The notes: generated by a model not told the origin, from the letters alone. DNA of 64,000 nucleotides from Citrobacter koseri (GCA_900446925.1 UAVY01000008.1:186001-250000); one strand, 5' to 3'. Positions 51,643-63,678 are shown, counted from the stretch's first letter. Program-made: numbers and translations.

Positions 51643-53040
51643 ATGGCGCTACAAAATGAGAAAAATAATCGTTATCTTTTGAGTGACTGGAGGCCAGAAC
51701 AACCCGCTTTCTGGGAAAACAAAGGTAAACACATTGCCCGAAGAAATCTTTGGATATCAGTGGCTTGTTTATTGCTCGCATTCTGCGTCTGGATGTTATT
51801 TAGCGCCGTCGCCGTTAATTTGAATAAAATTGGTTTTAATTTCACCACTGACCAGCTCTTTTTATTAACCGCTTTACCTTCGCTGTCCGGGGCTATATTA
51901 CGCGTGCCCTACTCCTTTATGGTACCTATATTTGGCGGGCGTCGCTGGACGATTTTTAGCACATTTATTCTGATTATTCCCTGTATCTGGCTCGGTTTTG
52001 CGGTGCAAAACACATCCACCCCTTTTGGAGTATTTATTATCATTGCGCTGCTGTGCGGTTTTGCTGGCGCTAACTTTGCCTCCAGCATGGGCAACATCAG
52101 CTTTTTCTTCCCGAAAGCAAAGCAAGGTAGCGCCCCTCGGCGTGAACGGCGGTTTAGGCAACCTTGGCGTCAGCGTGATGCAACTTGTCGCCCCGCTGGT
52201 GATTTTCCTGCCCATGTTCACTTTTCTGGGCGTACAGGGCGTGCCGCAGCCCGATGGCTCGCTGCTTTCGCTGACGAACGCCGCGTGGATCTGGGTGCCG
52301 TTATTGCTTATCGCGACCCTCGCAGCCTGGACCGGGATGAATGATATCGCCAGTTCGAAAGCCTCTGTCGCGTCTCAACTGCCGGTGCTGAAACGCTTTC
52401 ACCCTTTGGCTGCTCAGCCTGCTCTATCTCGCCACCTTCGGTTCTTTTATCGGTTTCTCCGCAGGATTCGCTATGCTGGCGAAAACCCAGTTTCCCGACG
52501 TCAATATTCTGCAACTGGCCTTCTTTGGCCCGTTTATCGGCGCGCTTGCGCGTTCTGCGGGCGGCGTTATTTCTGACAAGTTCGGCGGCGTTCGCGTCAC
52601 GCTGATTAACTTCGTTTTCATGGCGCTGTTTACCGCCCTGCTGTTTCTGACATTACCGGGCTCCGGCTCAGGAAGTTTTATCGCCTTCTATCTGGTGTTT
52701 ATGGGGCTTTTCCTGACGGCGGGCCTGGGAAGCGGCTCGACCTTCCAGATGATTGCGGTCATTTTCCGCCAGATCACGATCTACAGGGTGAAACTGCGCG
52801 GCGGCTCAGATGCGCAGGCCCAGCGTGAAGCCGTGACCGATACGGCCGCCGCCCTCGGTTTTATCTCTGCGATTGGCGCAGTCGGCGGTTTCTTTATCCC
52901 TAAAGCTTTTTGGTTCTTCTCTGGCGTTGACCGGCTCGCCGGTTGGCGCCATGAAAATCTTTCTGGTGTTTTACATCGTTTGCGTACTGGTGACCTGGCT
53001 GGTTTATGGTCGCCGTAAACCGGCAGCAACAAAAAAATAA
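51643..53040 (+). pseudogene. narU: Nitrate/nitrite transporter NarU, three frameshifts
   Basis: MFS nitrate/nitrite antiporter of the NarK family, 12 helices. It starts MALQNEKNNRYLLSDWRPEQ. Extra bases near 52130 (after FFFPKAKQGSA), 52405 (in LPVLKRFHLWLLSLLYLATF) and 52910 (after GGFFIPKAFG) break it. Nitrate-signature motifs are visible: GFAGANFASSMGNISFFFPK, and AGLGSGSTFQMIAVIFRQ in the second half. The natural TAA is at 53038-53040 (YGRRKPAATKK). Corrected, about 464 residues (462 in E. coli). It heads the cryptic narUZYWV cluster, which in E. coli is sigma-S-dependent rather than FNR-dependent. Confidence 0.92.
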
Positions 53041-53064
53041 AACATATTCATCACAGGTTCGGAC

Positions 53065-53128
53065 GTAGGCCGGATAAGACGCCGGGCGTCGCCATCAGGC
53101 AATCACGCAGCGCCTTATCCGGCCTACA
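53065..53128. repeat. BIME between narU and narZ
   Basis: GTAGGCCGGATAAGACGCCG (53065 onward) and, reversed, GCGCCTTATCCGGCCTAC (53110-53127): two opposed REP units with an intervening GGCGTCGCCATCAGGC. Typical enteric intergenic element, here inside an operon. Confidence 0.85.
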
Positions 53129-53164
53129 AGACCGCCTGACACATTATGGAGCAGGAGAAATGTC

Positions 53165-56100
53165 ATGAGTAAACTGTTGGATCGCTTTCGCTATTTTAAG
53201 CAAAAAGGCGACACTTTTGCGGACGGTCACGGTCAGGTGATGCACACCAACCGGGACTGGGAGGACAGTTATCGTCAGCGCTGGCAGTTCGATAAAATCG
53301 TGCGCTCCACGCATGGCGTGAACTGCACCGGCTCCTGTAGCTGGAAAATCTACGTTAAAAATGGTCTGGTGACCTGGGAAACGCAGCAGACGGACTACCC
53401 CCGAACCCGCCCGGATCTGCCTAATCATGAACCGCGCGGCTGCCCACGCGGCGCCAGCTATTCCTGGTATCTCTATAGCGCTAACCGCCTGAAGTATCCG
53501 CTGGTGCGTAAACGCCTGATTGAACTGTGGCGTGACGCCCTTTCCCGCCAGCCTGATCCGGTATTGGCGTGGGAGTCGATCATGAACGATCCGCAAAAGT
53601 GCCAAAGCTACAAGCAGGTACGCGGACGCGGTGGGTTTATTCGTTCTAACTGGAAAGAACTTAATCAGCTGATCGCGGCGGCCAACGTCTGGACCGTCAA
53701 AAACTATGGCCCTGACCGTGTCGCCGGGTTCTCGCCGATTCCGGCGATGTCGATGGTCTCCTACGCCGCCGGAACCCGTTATCTCTCGTTGCTCGGCGGA
53801 ACCTGCCTGAGTTTCTATGACTGGTACTGCGATCTGCCGCCCGCATCGCCGATGACGTGGGGGCGAGCAAACCGATGTCCCGGAATCCGCAGACTGGTAC
53901 AACTCCAGCTATATCATCGCCTGGGGCTCTAACGTGCCGCAAACGCGCACGCCGGACGCGCACTTCTTCACAGAAGTGCGTTACAAAGGCACCAAGACGA
54001 TTGCCATTACGCCGGACTACTCAGAAGTCGCCAAGCTGTGCGACCAGTGGCTGGCGCCGAAGCAAGGTACTGACAGCGCGCTGGCGATGGCAATGGGGCC
54101 ACGTCATCCTCAAAGAGTTTCATCTCGATAACCCCAGCGACTATTTCCTGAATTACTGTCGCCGCTATACCGACATGCCGATGCTGGTCATGCTTGAAGC
54201 GCGCGAAGACGGCAGCTATGTGCCGGGTCGCATGATGCGGGCGTCCGATCTGGTCGACGGGCTGGGTGAAACCAATAACCCGGAATGGAAAACCGTCGCT
54301 TATAACCGCGCGGGTGAACTGGTGGTGCCGAACGGCTCCATCGGCTTTCGCTGGGGCGAGAAAGGCAAGTGGAATCTTGAGCCGCTGGCGGCAGGCAACG
54401 AAACGGAACTGACCCTCTCCTTGCTGGGCCAGCATGATGATGTCGCTGGCGTAGCGTTCCCTTACTTTGGCGGTAATGAGAACCCGCATTTTCGCAGCGT
54501 GAAGCAAGAACCGGTTCTGGTGCGCCAGTTGCCGGTGAAGCGTCTTACCCTGGCCGATGGCAGCCTCTGCCCGGTCGTCAGCGTCTACGACCTGGTGCTG
54601 GCGAATTATGGCCTGGATCGTGGTCTGGATGACGATCACAGCGCCAAAGATTACGCGGAAATTAAGGCCTACACTCCCGCCTGGGGCGAACAGATTACCG
54701 GTGTACCGCGTCGTCACATCGAAACGATCGCCAGGGAATTTGCCGATACCGCGCATAAAACGCATGGCCGTTCCATGATCATCCTCGGTGCCGGTGTGAA
54801 CCACTGGTATCACATGGATATGAACTATCGCGGGATGATTAACATCCTCGTATTCTGCGGCTGCGTGGGGCAAAGCGGTGGCGGCTGGGCGCACTACGTG
54901 GGGCAGGAAAAGTTACGCCCGCAAACCGGCTGGCTGCCGCTGGCGTTTGCGCTGGACTGGAAACCGCCCGCCGCGTCAGATGAACAGCACGTCGTTTTTC
55001 TATAATCACGCCAGCCAGTGGCGTTACGAAAAACTGACCGCGCAGGAACTGCTGTCGCCGCTGGCTGATTCCTCACGCTTTACCGGCCATTTAATTGATT
55101 TCAACGTGCGAGCTGAACGTATGGGCTGGCTGCCTTCCGCGCCTCAGCTCAATCTCAACCCGCTCACGCTGAAAAGCAAAGCGGAACAGGCCGGATTATC
55201 CCCTGCCGATTACACCGTACAGGCGCTGAAGTCGGGGGATATTCGTTTTGCCTGCGAGCAGCCGGACAGCGGCAAAAACCACCCGCGCAACCTCTTCGTC
55301 TGGCGCTCGAATTTGCTGGGTTCATCCGGCAAGGGGCATGAATACATGCTCAAATACCTGCTGGGCACCGAAAGCGGCATTCAGGGAGAGGCGCTGGGGT
55401 CCAGTGACGGCGTCAAACCGGAAGATGTGGAGTGGCAAACGGACGCCATTGAAGGCAAGCTCGACCTGCTGGTGACGCTGGATTTCCGTATGTCCAGCAC
55501 CTGCCTGTTCTCGGATATTGTGCTGCCGACCGCCACCTGGTATGAAAAAGACGACATGAATACCTCGGATATGCATCCGTTTATTCATCCGCTGTCTGCT
55601 GCCGTTGACCCGGCGTGGGAATCGAAAAGCGACTGGGAAATCTACAAAGGGATCGCCAAAGTGTTCTCCGACGTCTGCGTGGGGCATCTTGGCAAAGAAA
55701 CCGATGTGGTGCTGCAACCGCTACAGCATGACTCCCCGGCGGAGCTGGCGCAGCCGTTTGATATTCTCGACTGGCGCAAAGGCGAATGCGATCTGATCCC
55801 CGGTAAAACCGCGCCGAACATCGCGGTGGTGGAACGCGACTATCCGGCGACGTATGAGCGGTTCACCTCCCTTGGCCCATTGATGGATACGCTGGGCAAC
55901 GGCGGGAAAGGCATTTCCTGGAATACGGAAAACGAAGTCGATTTCCTCGGTAAACTCAATTACACCAAACGCGAAGGCCCGGCGAAAGGTCGCCCGCTGA
56001 TTGACACCGCGCTGGACGCCTCTGAGGTCATCCTTGCGCTGGCGCCGGAAACCAACGGTCAGGTGGCGGTCAAAGCCTGGGAGGCGCTGGGCGCGATTAC

Positions 56101-56908
56101 CGGGCGCGATCATACTCATCTGGCGTTGAACAAAGAAGACGAGAAAATCCGCTTCCGGGATATTCAGGCCCAGCCGCGCAAAATTATCTCCAGCCCGACC
56201 TGGTCCGGTCTTGAAAGCGAACATGTATCTTACAATGCCGGGTACACCAACGTTCATGAGCTGATCCCGTGGCGCACGCTGTCCGGTCGTCAGCAGCTCT
56301 ATCAGGATCACGCCTGGATGCGCGCCTTCGGGGAAAGTCTGGTGGCCTACCGTCCGCCGATTGACACCCGTAGCGTCAGCGAAATGCGCGAAATCCCGCC
56401 GAACGGTTTCCCGGAAAAAGCGCTGAACTTCCTCACGCCGCACCAGAAATGGGGCATTCACTCCACCTATAGCGAAAACCTGCTCATGCTGACGCTGTCG
56501 CGCGGCGGGCCGATTGTCTGGATCAGTGAAACTGATGCCCGTGAGCTGGGCATTGAGGATAACGACTGGATCGAGGCCTTCAACGCCAACGGCGCCCTCA
56601 CCGCGCGTGCGGTGGTCAGCCAGCGCGTGCCGCCGGGTATGACCATGATGTACCACGCTCAGGAACGCATCATGAATATCCCGGGTTCTGAAGTCACAGG
56701 GATGCGCGGCGGGATCCACAACTCCGTTACGCGCGTCTGCCCGAAACCGACCCATATGATCGGCGGCTATGCGCAGCTGGCTTACAGCTTTAACTACTAC
56801 GGTACGGTCGGATCGAACCGCGACGAGTTCATCATGATTAGAAAAATGAAAAATATTAACTGGCTGGATGATGAAGGTCGGGATCAGGTACAGGAGGCGA
56901 AAAAATGA
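53165..56908 (+). pseudogene. narZ: Nitrate reductase Z alpha subunit NarZ, three frameshifts
   Basis: Membrane-bound molybdenum nitrate reductase, catalytic subunit (bis-MGD, FS0 cluster). It starts MSKLLDRFRYFKQKGDTFAD. FS0/MGD region: STHGVNCTGSCSWKIYVKNG (His and Cys ligands). Extra bases near 53861 (SPMTWGEQTDVPESADWYNS expected), 54098 (AMAMGHVILKEF) and 54963 (LDWNRPPRQMNSTSFFYN) break the frame; everything else is clean to EEGRDQ-type end QVQEAKK. The span of 3744 bases equals 1246 codons plus stop plus three, exactly the E. coli NarZ length. It overlaps narY by four bases (ATGA). Confidence 0.94.
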
Positions 56909-58451
56909 AAATACGCTCACAGGTAGGCATGGTTCTCAACCTTGATAAGTGCATCGGCTGCCACACCTGCTCCGTCACCTGTAAAAACGTCTGGACCGGG
57001 CGTGAAGGTATGGAGTACGCGTGGTTTAACAACGTTGAGACAAAACCCGGTATCGGCTATCCGAAAAACTGGGAAGATCAGGAGGAGTGGCAAGGCGGCT
57101 GGGTTCGCGATGTCAACGGCAAGATAAGACCGCGCCTGGGCGGCAAGATGGGCGTTATCACCAAAATCTTCGCCAACCCGGTGATCCCGCAAATCGATGA
57201 TTACTACGAACCGTTTACCTACGATTATCAGCATCTGCACAGCGCGCCGGAGAGCAAAAACCAGCCCACCGCCCGCCCGCGTTCGCTGATTGACGGCAAA
57301 AGGATGGACAAAATTGTCTGGGGGGCCAAACTGGGAAGAATTGCTCGGCGGCGAATTTTCAAAGCGTGCCCGCGATCGTAACTTCGAGAAAATGCAAAAA
57401 GGAGATGTACGGCCAGTTCGAAAACACCTTCATGATGTATCTGCCGCGTCTGTGCGAGCACTGCCTTAACCCTAGCTGTGTGGCGACCTGCCCGAGCGGC
57501 GCGATTTATAAGCGTGAAGAAGATGGCATTGTGCTGATCGACCAGGACAAATGTCGCGGCTGGCGTCTGTGCATCAGCGGTTGTCCGTACAAAAAAATCT
57601 ACTTCAACTGGAAAAGCGGCAAATCAGAAAAATGTATTTTCTGTTATCCGCGTATCGAATCCGGTCAGCCGACCGTCTGCTCGGAAACCTGTGTTGGCCG
57701 TATTCGCTATCTCGGCGTGTTGTTGTATGACGCGGACCGCATTGAAGAAGCGGCCAGTACCGAACACGAAACCGATCTCTATGAGCGCCAGTGCGACGTG
57801 TTCCTTGACCCGAACGATCCGGCGGTGATTGAAGAAGCGCTAAAACAGGGTATTCCGCAAAACGTGATTGAGGCCGCTCAGCGTTCCCCGGTCTACAAAA
57901 TGGCGATGGACTGGAAGCTGGCGCTGCCGTTACACCCGGAATACCGCACCCTGCCGATGGTCTGGTACGTGCCGCCGCTGTCGCCAATTCAGTCTTATGC
58001 CGATGCTGGCGGCCTGCCGCAAACCGAAGGTGTGCTTCCGGCGATCGAAAGCCTGCGTATTCCGGTGCAGTACCTTGCCAATATGCTGAGCGCAGGCGAT
58101 ACCGGCCCGGTGCTGCGCGCCCTGAAACGGATGATGGCGATGCGCCACTATATGCGTTCGCAGACGGTGGAAGGCGTTACGGACACCCGCGCTATTGAGG
58201 AAGTCGGCTTAAGTGTGGAACAGGTGGAAGAGATGTATCGCTACCTGGCGATCGCCAACTACGAAGACCGTTTCGTGATCCCAACCAGCCACCGTGAAAT
58301 GGCGCGTGACGCCTTCCCTGAGCGTAACGGCTGCGGCTTCACCTTCGGCGATGGCTGCCACGGTTCCGACACCAAATTTAACCTGTTTAACAGCAGCCGC
58401 ATTGACGCCATCAACATCACCGAAGTACGCGATAAGGCGGAGGGCGAATAA
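56905..58451 (+). pseudogene. narY: Nitrate reductase Z beta subunit NarY, two frameshifts
   Basis: Iron-sulfur electron-transfer subunit with three [4Fe-4S] and one [3Fe-4S] cluster. Cys motifs: CIGCHTCSVTCKNVW, CEHCLNPSCVATCPSGAI, CRGWRLCISGCPYKK (Trp in place of one Cys, the [3Fe-4S] mark) and CIFCYPRIESGQPTVCSETC. An extra G near 57322 and one near 57401 flank the patch expected as WEELLGGEFSKRARDRNFEK. The span of 1547 bases equals 514 codons plus stop plus two, the E. coli length. It overlaps narW by one base. Confidence 0.94.
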
Positions 58452-59146
58452 TGCAGATCCTCAAGATTATTGGCTTGCTGATGGAGTACCCGGATGAGCT
58501 GTTGTGGGAGTGCCGTGACGACGCCATCGCGCTTATTCGCCATGACGCGCCAATGCTCACCGACTTCACCACTGAGCTGTTAAACGCCCCGCTGCTGGAT
58601 AAGCAGGCGCAGTGGTGCGAAATCTTTGATCGTGGGCGCGCGACGTCGCTGTTGCTGTTTGAACACGTTCATGCGGAATCGCGCGATCGGGGCCAGGCGA
58701 TGGTCGATCTGCTGGCCCAGTATGAAAAGGTGGGACTGCAACTTGACTGCCGCGAGTTACCCGACCATCTGCCGCTCTATCTGGAGTATTTGAGCGTGCT
58801 GCCGGAAGCAGAAGCGCGGGAGGGATTGCAGAACATCGCGCCGATCCTCGCGCTGCTGGGCGGGCGTTTAAAACAACGGGAAACGCCGTGGTATCAGCTG
58901 TTTGACGCCCTGCTATCGCTAGCGGGTAGCCCACTTTCCAGTGACAGTGTCACACAGCAGATCGGCGGCGAGGCGCGTGACGATACCCGTCAGGCGCTGG
59001 ATGCCGTCTGGGAAGAGGAACAGGTGAAGTTTATCGAAGATAACGCCACCGCCTGTGACAGTTCTCCGTTACAACACTATCAACGACGCTTTAGCCAGGA
59101 CGTGGCGCCACAGTATGTCGACGTCAGCGCGGGAGGCCCGAAATGA
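58451..59146 (+). CDS. narW: Nitrate reductase Z assembly chaperone NarW
   Basis: Intact 231-residue cytoplasmic TorD/NarJ-family chaperone that holds apo-NarZ for molybdenum-cofactor insertion and is not part of the final enzyme. Length equals E. coli NarW. It has an acidic, helical body starting [20 protein letters not shown], with the family block [20 protein letters not shown]. It overlaps narY (TAATG) and narV (ATGA). Confidence 0.92.
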   Translation: MQILKIIGLLMEYPDELLWECRDDAIALIRHDAPMLTDFTTELLNAPLLDKQAQWCEIFDRGRATSLLLFEHVHAESRDRGQAMVDLLAQYEKVGLQLDCRELPDHLPLYLEYLSVLPEAEAREGLQNIAPILALLGGRLKQRETPWYQLFDALLSLAGSPLSSDSVTQQIGGEARDDTRQALDAVWEEEQVKFIEDNATACDSSPLQHYQRRFSQDVAPQYVDVSAGGPK

Positions 59147-59823
59147 TACAGTACCTGAACGTCTTTTTTTACGACATCTACCCCTACCTCTGCGGCACGG
59201 TGTTTATTCTCGGCAGTTGGTTGCGCTATGACTACGGACAGTACACCTGGCGCGCCTCGTCCAGCCAGATGCTGGACAAACGCGGCATGGTGCTATGGTC
59301 AAACCTGTTCCATATCGGCATCCTGGGGATCTTCTTCGGCCATCTGTTCGGTATGCTAACGCCCCACTGGATGTACGCCTGGTTCCTGCCCATTGCGGTG
59401 AAACAGCAAATGGCGATGATTCTTGGCGGGGTCTGCGGCGTGCTGACGCTGGTCGGCGGCGCAGGTCTGCTGATTCGGCGCCTGTTTAATCAGCGCGTGC
59501 GCGCCAGCTCATCCACGGCGGATATTTTGATCCTCTGTATCCTGCTGATCCAGTGCATCCTCGGGCTGACAACAATACCGTTCTCCGCGCAACACCCGGA
59601 CGGAAGCGAGATGCTGAAACTGGTCGGTTGGGCGCAGGCGGTTGTGACGTTCCAGGGCGGTGCTTCGGCGCATCTGGACGGCGTGGCGCCAATTTTCCGC
59701 GCGCATCTGGTGCTGGGAATGACCATCTTCCTGATTTTCCCGTTCACGCGTCTGGTGCATGTCTGGAGCGCGCCGTTTGAGTATTTCACTCGCCGCTACC
59801 AGATTGTCCGCTCACGTCGCTGA
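59143..59823 (+). CDS. narV: Nitrate reductase Z gamma subunit NarV (cytochrome b)
   Basis: Intact 226-residue, five-helix membrane subunit that carries two b haems and oxidises quinol. Histidine ligands are in the expected helices ([20 protein letters not shown], and [20 protein letters not shown]). Length equals E. coli NarV. Last gene of the narZYWV operon; a BIME follows. Confidence 0.93.
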   Translation: MIQYLNVFFYDIYPYLCGTVFILGSWLRYDYGQYTWRASSSQMLDKRGMVLWSNLFHIGILGIFFGHLFGMLTPHWMYAWFLPIAVKQQMAMILGGVCGVLTLVGGAGLLIRRLFNQRVRASSSTADILILCILLIQCILGLTTIPFSAQHPDGSEMLKLVGWAQAVVTFQGGASAHLDGVAPIFRAHLVLGMTIFLIFPFTRLVHVWSAPFEYFTRRYQIVRSRR

Positions 59824-59834
59824 CCTGACCCCAT

Positions 59835-59909
59835 GCCCGGTGGCGCGACGCTTACCGGGCCTACAAAATACTCCCTGTAGGCCGGATCAGGCGTAAGCCG
59901 CCATCCGGC
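59835..59909. repeat. BIME after narV
   Basis: GCCCGGTGGCGCGACGCTTA (59835 onward, closing ACCGGGC) and GCCGGATCAGGCGTAAGCCG (59881 onward, closing ATCCGGC at about 59908). Two REP units after the nar operon, at the border to the AT-rich block that follows. Confidence 0.85.
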
Positions 59910-60160
59910 ATATACCCGGAATCTCTTCTCTTGTAAAACGTAAGCCCCCTCTTTTCCCTGCCTGCCGTATATACATTACAAATTCATTAGACTCGCTATT
60001 TAACTTACTCATTCATCTAATACCCGTTACTCAAAATACAAATTGTTACTTCTTCAATCTTCGCCTGTTTGCTTCCGTTTTGCTCTAATTAATGAGATTA
60101 CGGTCACTTTTTCATATCCACAGTAATTAATAGTATTATTCAACCGACGAGGACAACCCT

Positions 60161-61388
60161 ATGCTTTTAGAAGAAAGACGTGCAAAAATATTAGCAATTC
60201 TTATTAAAAATGAACGCGTGCTGGTTAATAATTTAGCCGAATTATTCTCTGTATCAAGGGAAACAATTCGTCGCGACCTGTCTTATCTCGAAAAAAAATC
60301 AGGCTATTGAACGATGCTATGGCGGCGCAATTCTTAATAAAAAGAATGTCATGGTCTCTTTCAGAAAAGAGATGCTTTCAAATATTAGTGATTTGTTAAA
60401 ACATCAGGATGCAATAAAATTTATGACTGAAGAAAAAAAAGGTAAGGTATGTGTTTTTGGATCTTTCAATGTAGATATTGTTTCCTATGTTGCAAGACTT
60501 CCACACCCAGGAGAAACTATTGTATCACAAAGTTGCTCATTTGGGCCTGGGGGAAAAGGCGCTAACCAGGCCATTGCAGCAAGTAATGCAATGTGCAAAG
60601 TTGATTTTATTACAAAAGTGGGTAACGATCAGCTAAGTTCACATGCTTATTCTCATTTAGAAGCATCAAACATAGACTCATTAACGATATATGTTTCAGA
60701 CTCCGCACCTACAGGTAATGCATTAATATACGTTTCTGAATTAGATGGCGAAAATATGATTGCTATTAATCAAGGAGCTAATGTAACAATTATCGATGAG
60801 GAGATTATAAATTCACATAAAAACATATTAAATTCCAACATATTGCTGGTACAGCTTGAGAATAATCTTTCCGCAACCATCAACGCAATAAAGTATGCCA
60901 GAGAGAACGATGTTACGGTTATCTTAAATCCCGCCCCTTTTACTTCAGATGCGAAAATAATGTTACCGTTCGTCGATATAGTCACCCCAAACCAAACAGA
61001 AGCTACGCTTCTCAGCGGCATTAATATTACTGATATTGAAACAGCAAAAAAAGCCGCTGAACGAATCGCTCAAATGGGACCGCAATGCGTAATCGTGACG
61101 CTTGGGAATAAAGGTGCACTTTTATATGATAAGGGACAATTTTATATGATTCCTGCTTATCCGGCGATGGTCGTTGATACTACGGGTGCTGGTGATGCTT
61201 TCAATGGGGCGTTAGCTGCTTCCTTATCTAAAGGTGAAACAATAAAACATGCCTGTCATTATGCTGCTGCATTTTCTTCTCTGGCCGTAGAGCTAAATGG
61301 GGCATCAAATATGCCTGAACATAAAAATGTTCTCATTCCGATTGAACGAATCAAGCTATTCAAAAATGTAACGAGAGAAAAACCATGA
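60161..61388 (+). pseudogene. DeoR-type HTH fused to a ribokinase (PfkB), one frameshift
   Basis: The ATG at 60161 (after GACGAGGACAA) gives MLLEERRAKILAILIKNERV, LVNNLAELFSVSRETIRRDL, a DeoR winged HTH. An extra A in the eight-A run at 60291-60298 creates an early stop; removing it continues IERCYGGAILNKKNVMVSFR, the DeoR wing, without a break into a complete ribokinase: GSFNVDIVSYVARLPHPGET (substrate site), GPGGKGANQAIAASN, NPAPFTSDAKIM, TPNQTEA, and the anion hole/catalytic base DTTGAGDAFNGALAASL. 408 residues in one polypeptide. The DeoR effector domain is replaced by the kinase, so it may be a regulator that senses its own substrate. ATGA overlap with the next gene. Confidence 0.8.
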
Positions 61389-62317
61389 CTAAAGTAATTA
61401 TTGATACTGATATTGGCGTCGACCGATGCTTTTTGCGATCGCCTATGCAGCAGGATATTTAGATATTATTGGCATTACTACTGTTTTTGGTAATGTTCCG
61501 GTTGAACAGGCGGTTAAAAACGCAAAACTTTTCTGTGAGAAGATCAATCTTGGAACAAAAATATATCGGGGATGCTCAAGACCCTCTGGCTATTGAACCT
61601 GCTCCGCCAGGGACAAAAGTACATGGAGAAGATGGTCTTGGCGGCGTTTTTTCAAACTCGCATGATAGTCATGCAGAGGATGCAATTTTCATTCATCATT
61701 GACCAGTATCAAGTCTAACCCCTGGAGAGATTACATTAATCCTTATTGGGCCATTAACAAACATTAGCGTTGCACTGAATCAAGCACCAGAAATCGCGGA
61801 GTTAGTTAAACAAGTTGTTATCATGGGGGGAGCATACGGTACTCATGGTCACTCCGGTAATTCGACACCATTTGCTGAGTTCAATTTCTGGAAAGATCCT
61901 CATGCTGCCGATCAGGTTCTTTCTTCGGCGCTGCCAGTAACCATCGTCCCTTTGGATGTTACGCATCAGGTATTAATTACAGGGAAAGAAATTCGTGATA
62001 CTGGAAATGAATTATTTACAAGCATAGCCGATTTTTATCTGCAATATAGCCTCAAGGAAGAAGGTTTTGAAGGAATGGCACTACATGATTCCTTAGCCGT
62101 ATCTTATCTTTTAAATCCTGAGTGGTTTGATACAGTTGAAAGTTCTCTACGCGTCGTTACCGAAGGTATCTGTATTGGTCAGTCGCTGCTGAAGCCTAAG
62201 TATAGAGCAACACGAGTTGATCCTTTTGCAAATTTGAAATCTCAACAAATTTGTCTTGATGTGGACGTTAATGAAGTGAAGAAACACTTCCTGAACGCAC
62301 TTGCTAATAATTTTTAG
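61385..62317 (+). pseudogene. Inosine/uridine-type nucleoside hydrolase, several frameshifts
   Basis: Ribonucleoside N-glycosidase that frees ribose and a base (RihA/B/C family). It starts MTKVIIDTDIGV; two extra bases near 61424-61436 break the calcium-binding DTDxGxDDA motif (DDAFAIAYAAGYLDIIGI expected). Further shifts occur near 61550, 61600 and 61690. The rest is clean from about 61740: LILIGPLTNISVALNQAPEI, VVIMGGAYGTHGHSGNSTPF, AEFNFWKDPHAADQVL, PLDVTHQVLIT and MALHDSLAVSYLLNPEWFD (the His-Asp pair). About 305 residues. The ribose made would be phosphorylated by the fused kinase encoded just upstream. Confidence 0.82.
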
Positions 62318-62338
62318 TTTATCGAGTAACGGGGCGTT

Positions 62339-63570
62339 ATGAATTCAGATAACAATACCGCAGCAAAGTTTGGTTTAATTGGTGCGGTTATTTATGGTGT
62401 TAACTCGATTATTGGATCTGGTATATTTCTTTTGCCTGGAGAGTTATATAAATTAACGGGACCTGCTTCAATTATTATGATTCTCATCGATGTTTTTGTG
62501 GTGCTTTGTTTTGCACTCTGTTTTGCTGAGTGCTCTAAGTATTTTGACAAAAATGGTGGAGCATATCAGTACGCAAAATTTTCGATGGGAGATCTCGCTG
62601 GGTTTAATATTGGTGTGCTTGGTTGGCTTACTAATGTTATTGGTTGGGGCGTTATGGCGGTTGGCTTTGCTAAACTATTTCTTGCCTTTTTTTCCCGAAC
62701 TCCCACTGACAGTTTCGCAAACAGCACTACTTATAATCTGGGTGTTTGCTATCTCAAACTTATTTGGTATGAGGACGTCTAAAAATCTCACATTGGTTAT
62801 TACTGTAATAAAACTCATTCCAATTATAGGATTCTGTTTTGTCTCGCTATTCTTTCTTAAGTCTGGAATTGAAAATGCCAACTTCACACCATTTGTTCAA
62901 CTCCCGACAGATAAAAGCCTATTTGATGGTGTAAGCCAGAGCACACTGCTACTTTTTTATGCCTTTCTCGGATTTGAAGCACTACCCATAATTGCGGCTG
63001 AAATTAAATCTCCAGAGAAAAATGTCTCTCGTGCTATTCTTATTACTGTTTTCTTTGTGTCACTAATTTATTTTCTCATTATCGCAGGCGCTGTTGCAAT
63101 TTTAGGTAAAGATATTATTCATTATGACAGCCCTATTCAGCAGGCAGCTAAATTAACATTGGGTTCGGTAGGCGGAAGCATAATAGCTCTTGGCGCAATC
63201 ATTTCAATTGCCGGGTTAAACATGTCATGCTCGATTATCACACCTCGCATTGCCCAGTGCTATTGCCGATGATGGTATGCTGCCAGGTATGTTTGCAAGA
63301 AAAAACAATGCAGGAAGCACCTGTATTTTCAACCTTAATCTCAGCACTTATCGCATCTGTTATTGTTATGAGTGGAACATTTACACCAAACTGGCTGAGT
63401 TGGCGGTTTTAATGTTTTTCTTGCAATATATTCCAACGCCGATAGCGACTATCATTATGAAGTACCGCAGGAAGAAAAATAATGAAGTAGAGAAAGAAGG
63501 ATTTGTTCTGCCTCTTGGATATATCTTTCCAGTATTAGCGCTGGCAATTAGTTTTTATCATCATCTGTAA
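62339..63570 (+). pseudogene. APC-superfamily permease, several frameshifts
   Basis: Twelve-helix amino acid/polyamine/organocation transporter. It starts MNSDNNTAAKFGLIGAVIYG with the APC TM1 signature SIIGSGIFLLPGELYKLTGP. Frame changes: an extra T in the run at 62687-62693 (FFPELPLTVSQTALLIIW expected), an extra C near 63258 (ITPRIASAIADDGMLPGMFA), and a compensating pair near 63315-63390. It ends EGFVLPLGYIFPVLALAISF before the TAA at 63568-63570. Third gene of the nucleoside operon. A nucleoside- or ribose-related substrate would be unusual for APC and is inferred from context only; it could instead move an amino acid. Confidence 0.75.
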
Positions 63571-63678
63571 CTCACGACCTGTTAATATTATTTTTATGCT
63601 GTCGTCCAATTATCTTATCTAGTGTCGTTTGGTTTATTTCTTTCAGAAGACAAGTGTTCGCAGTGAGTAGTCTGTTTA

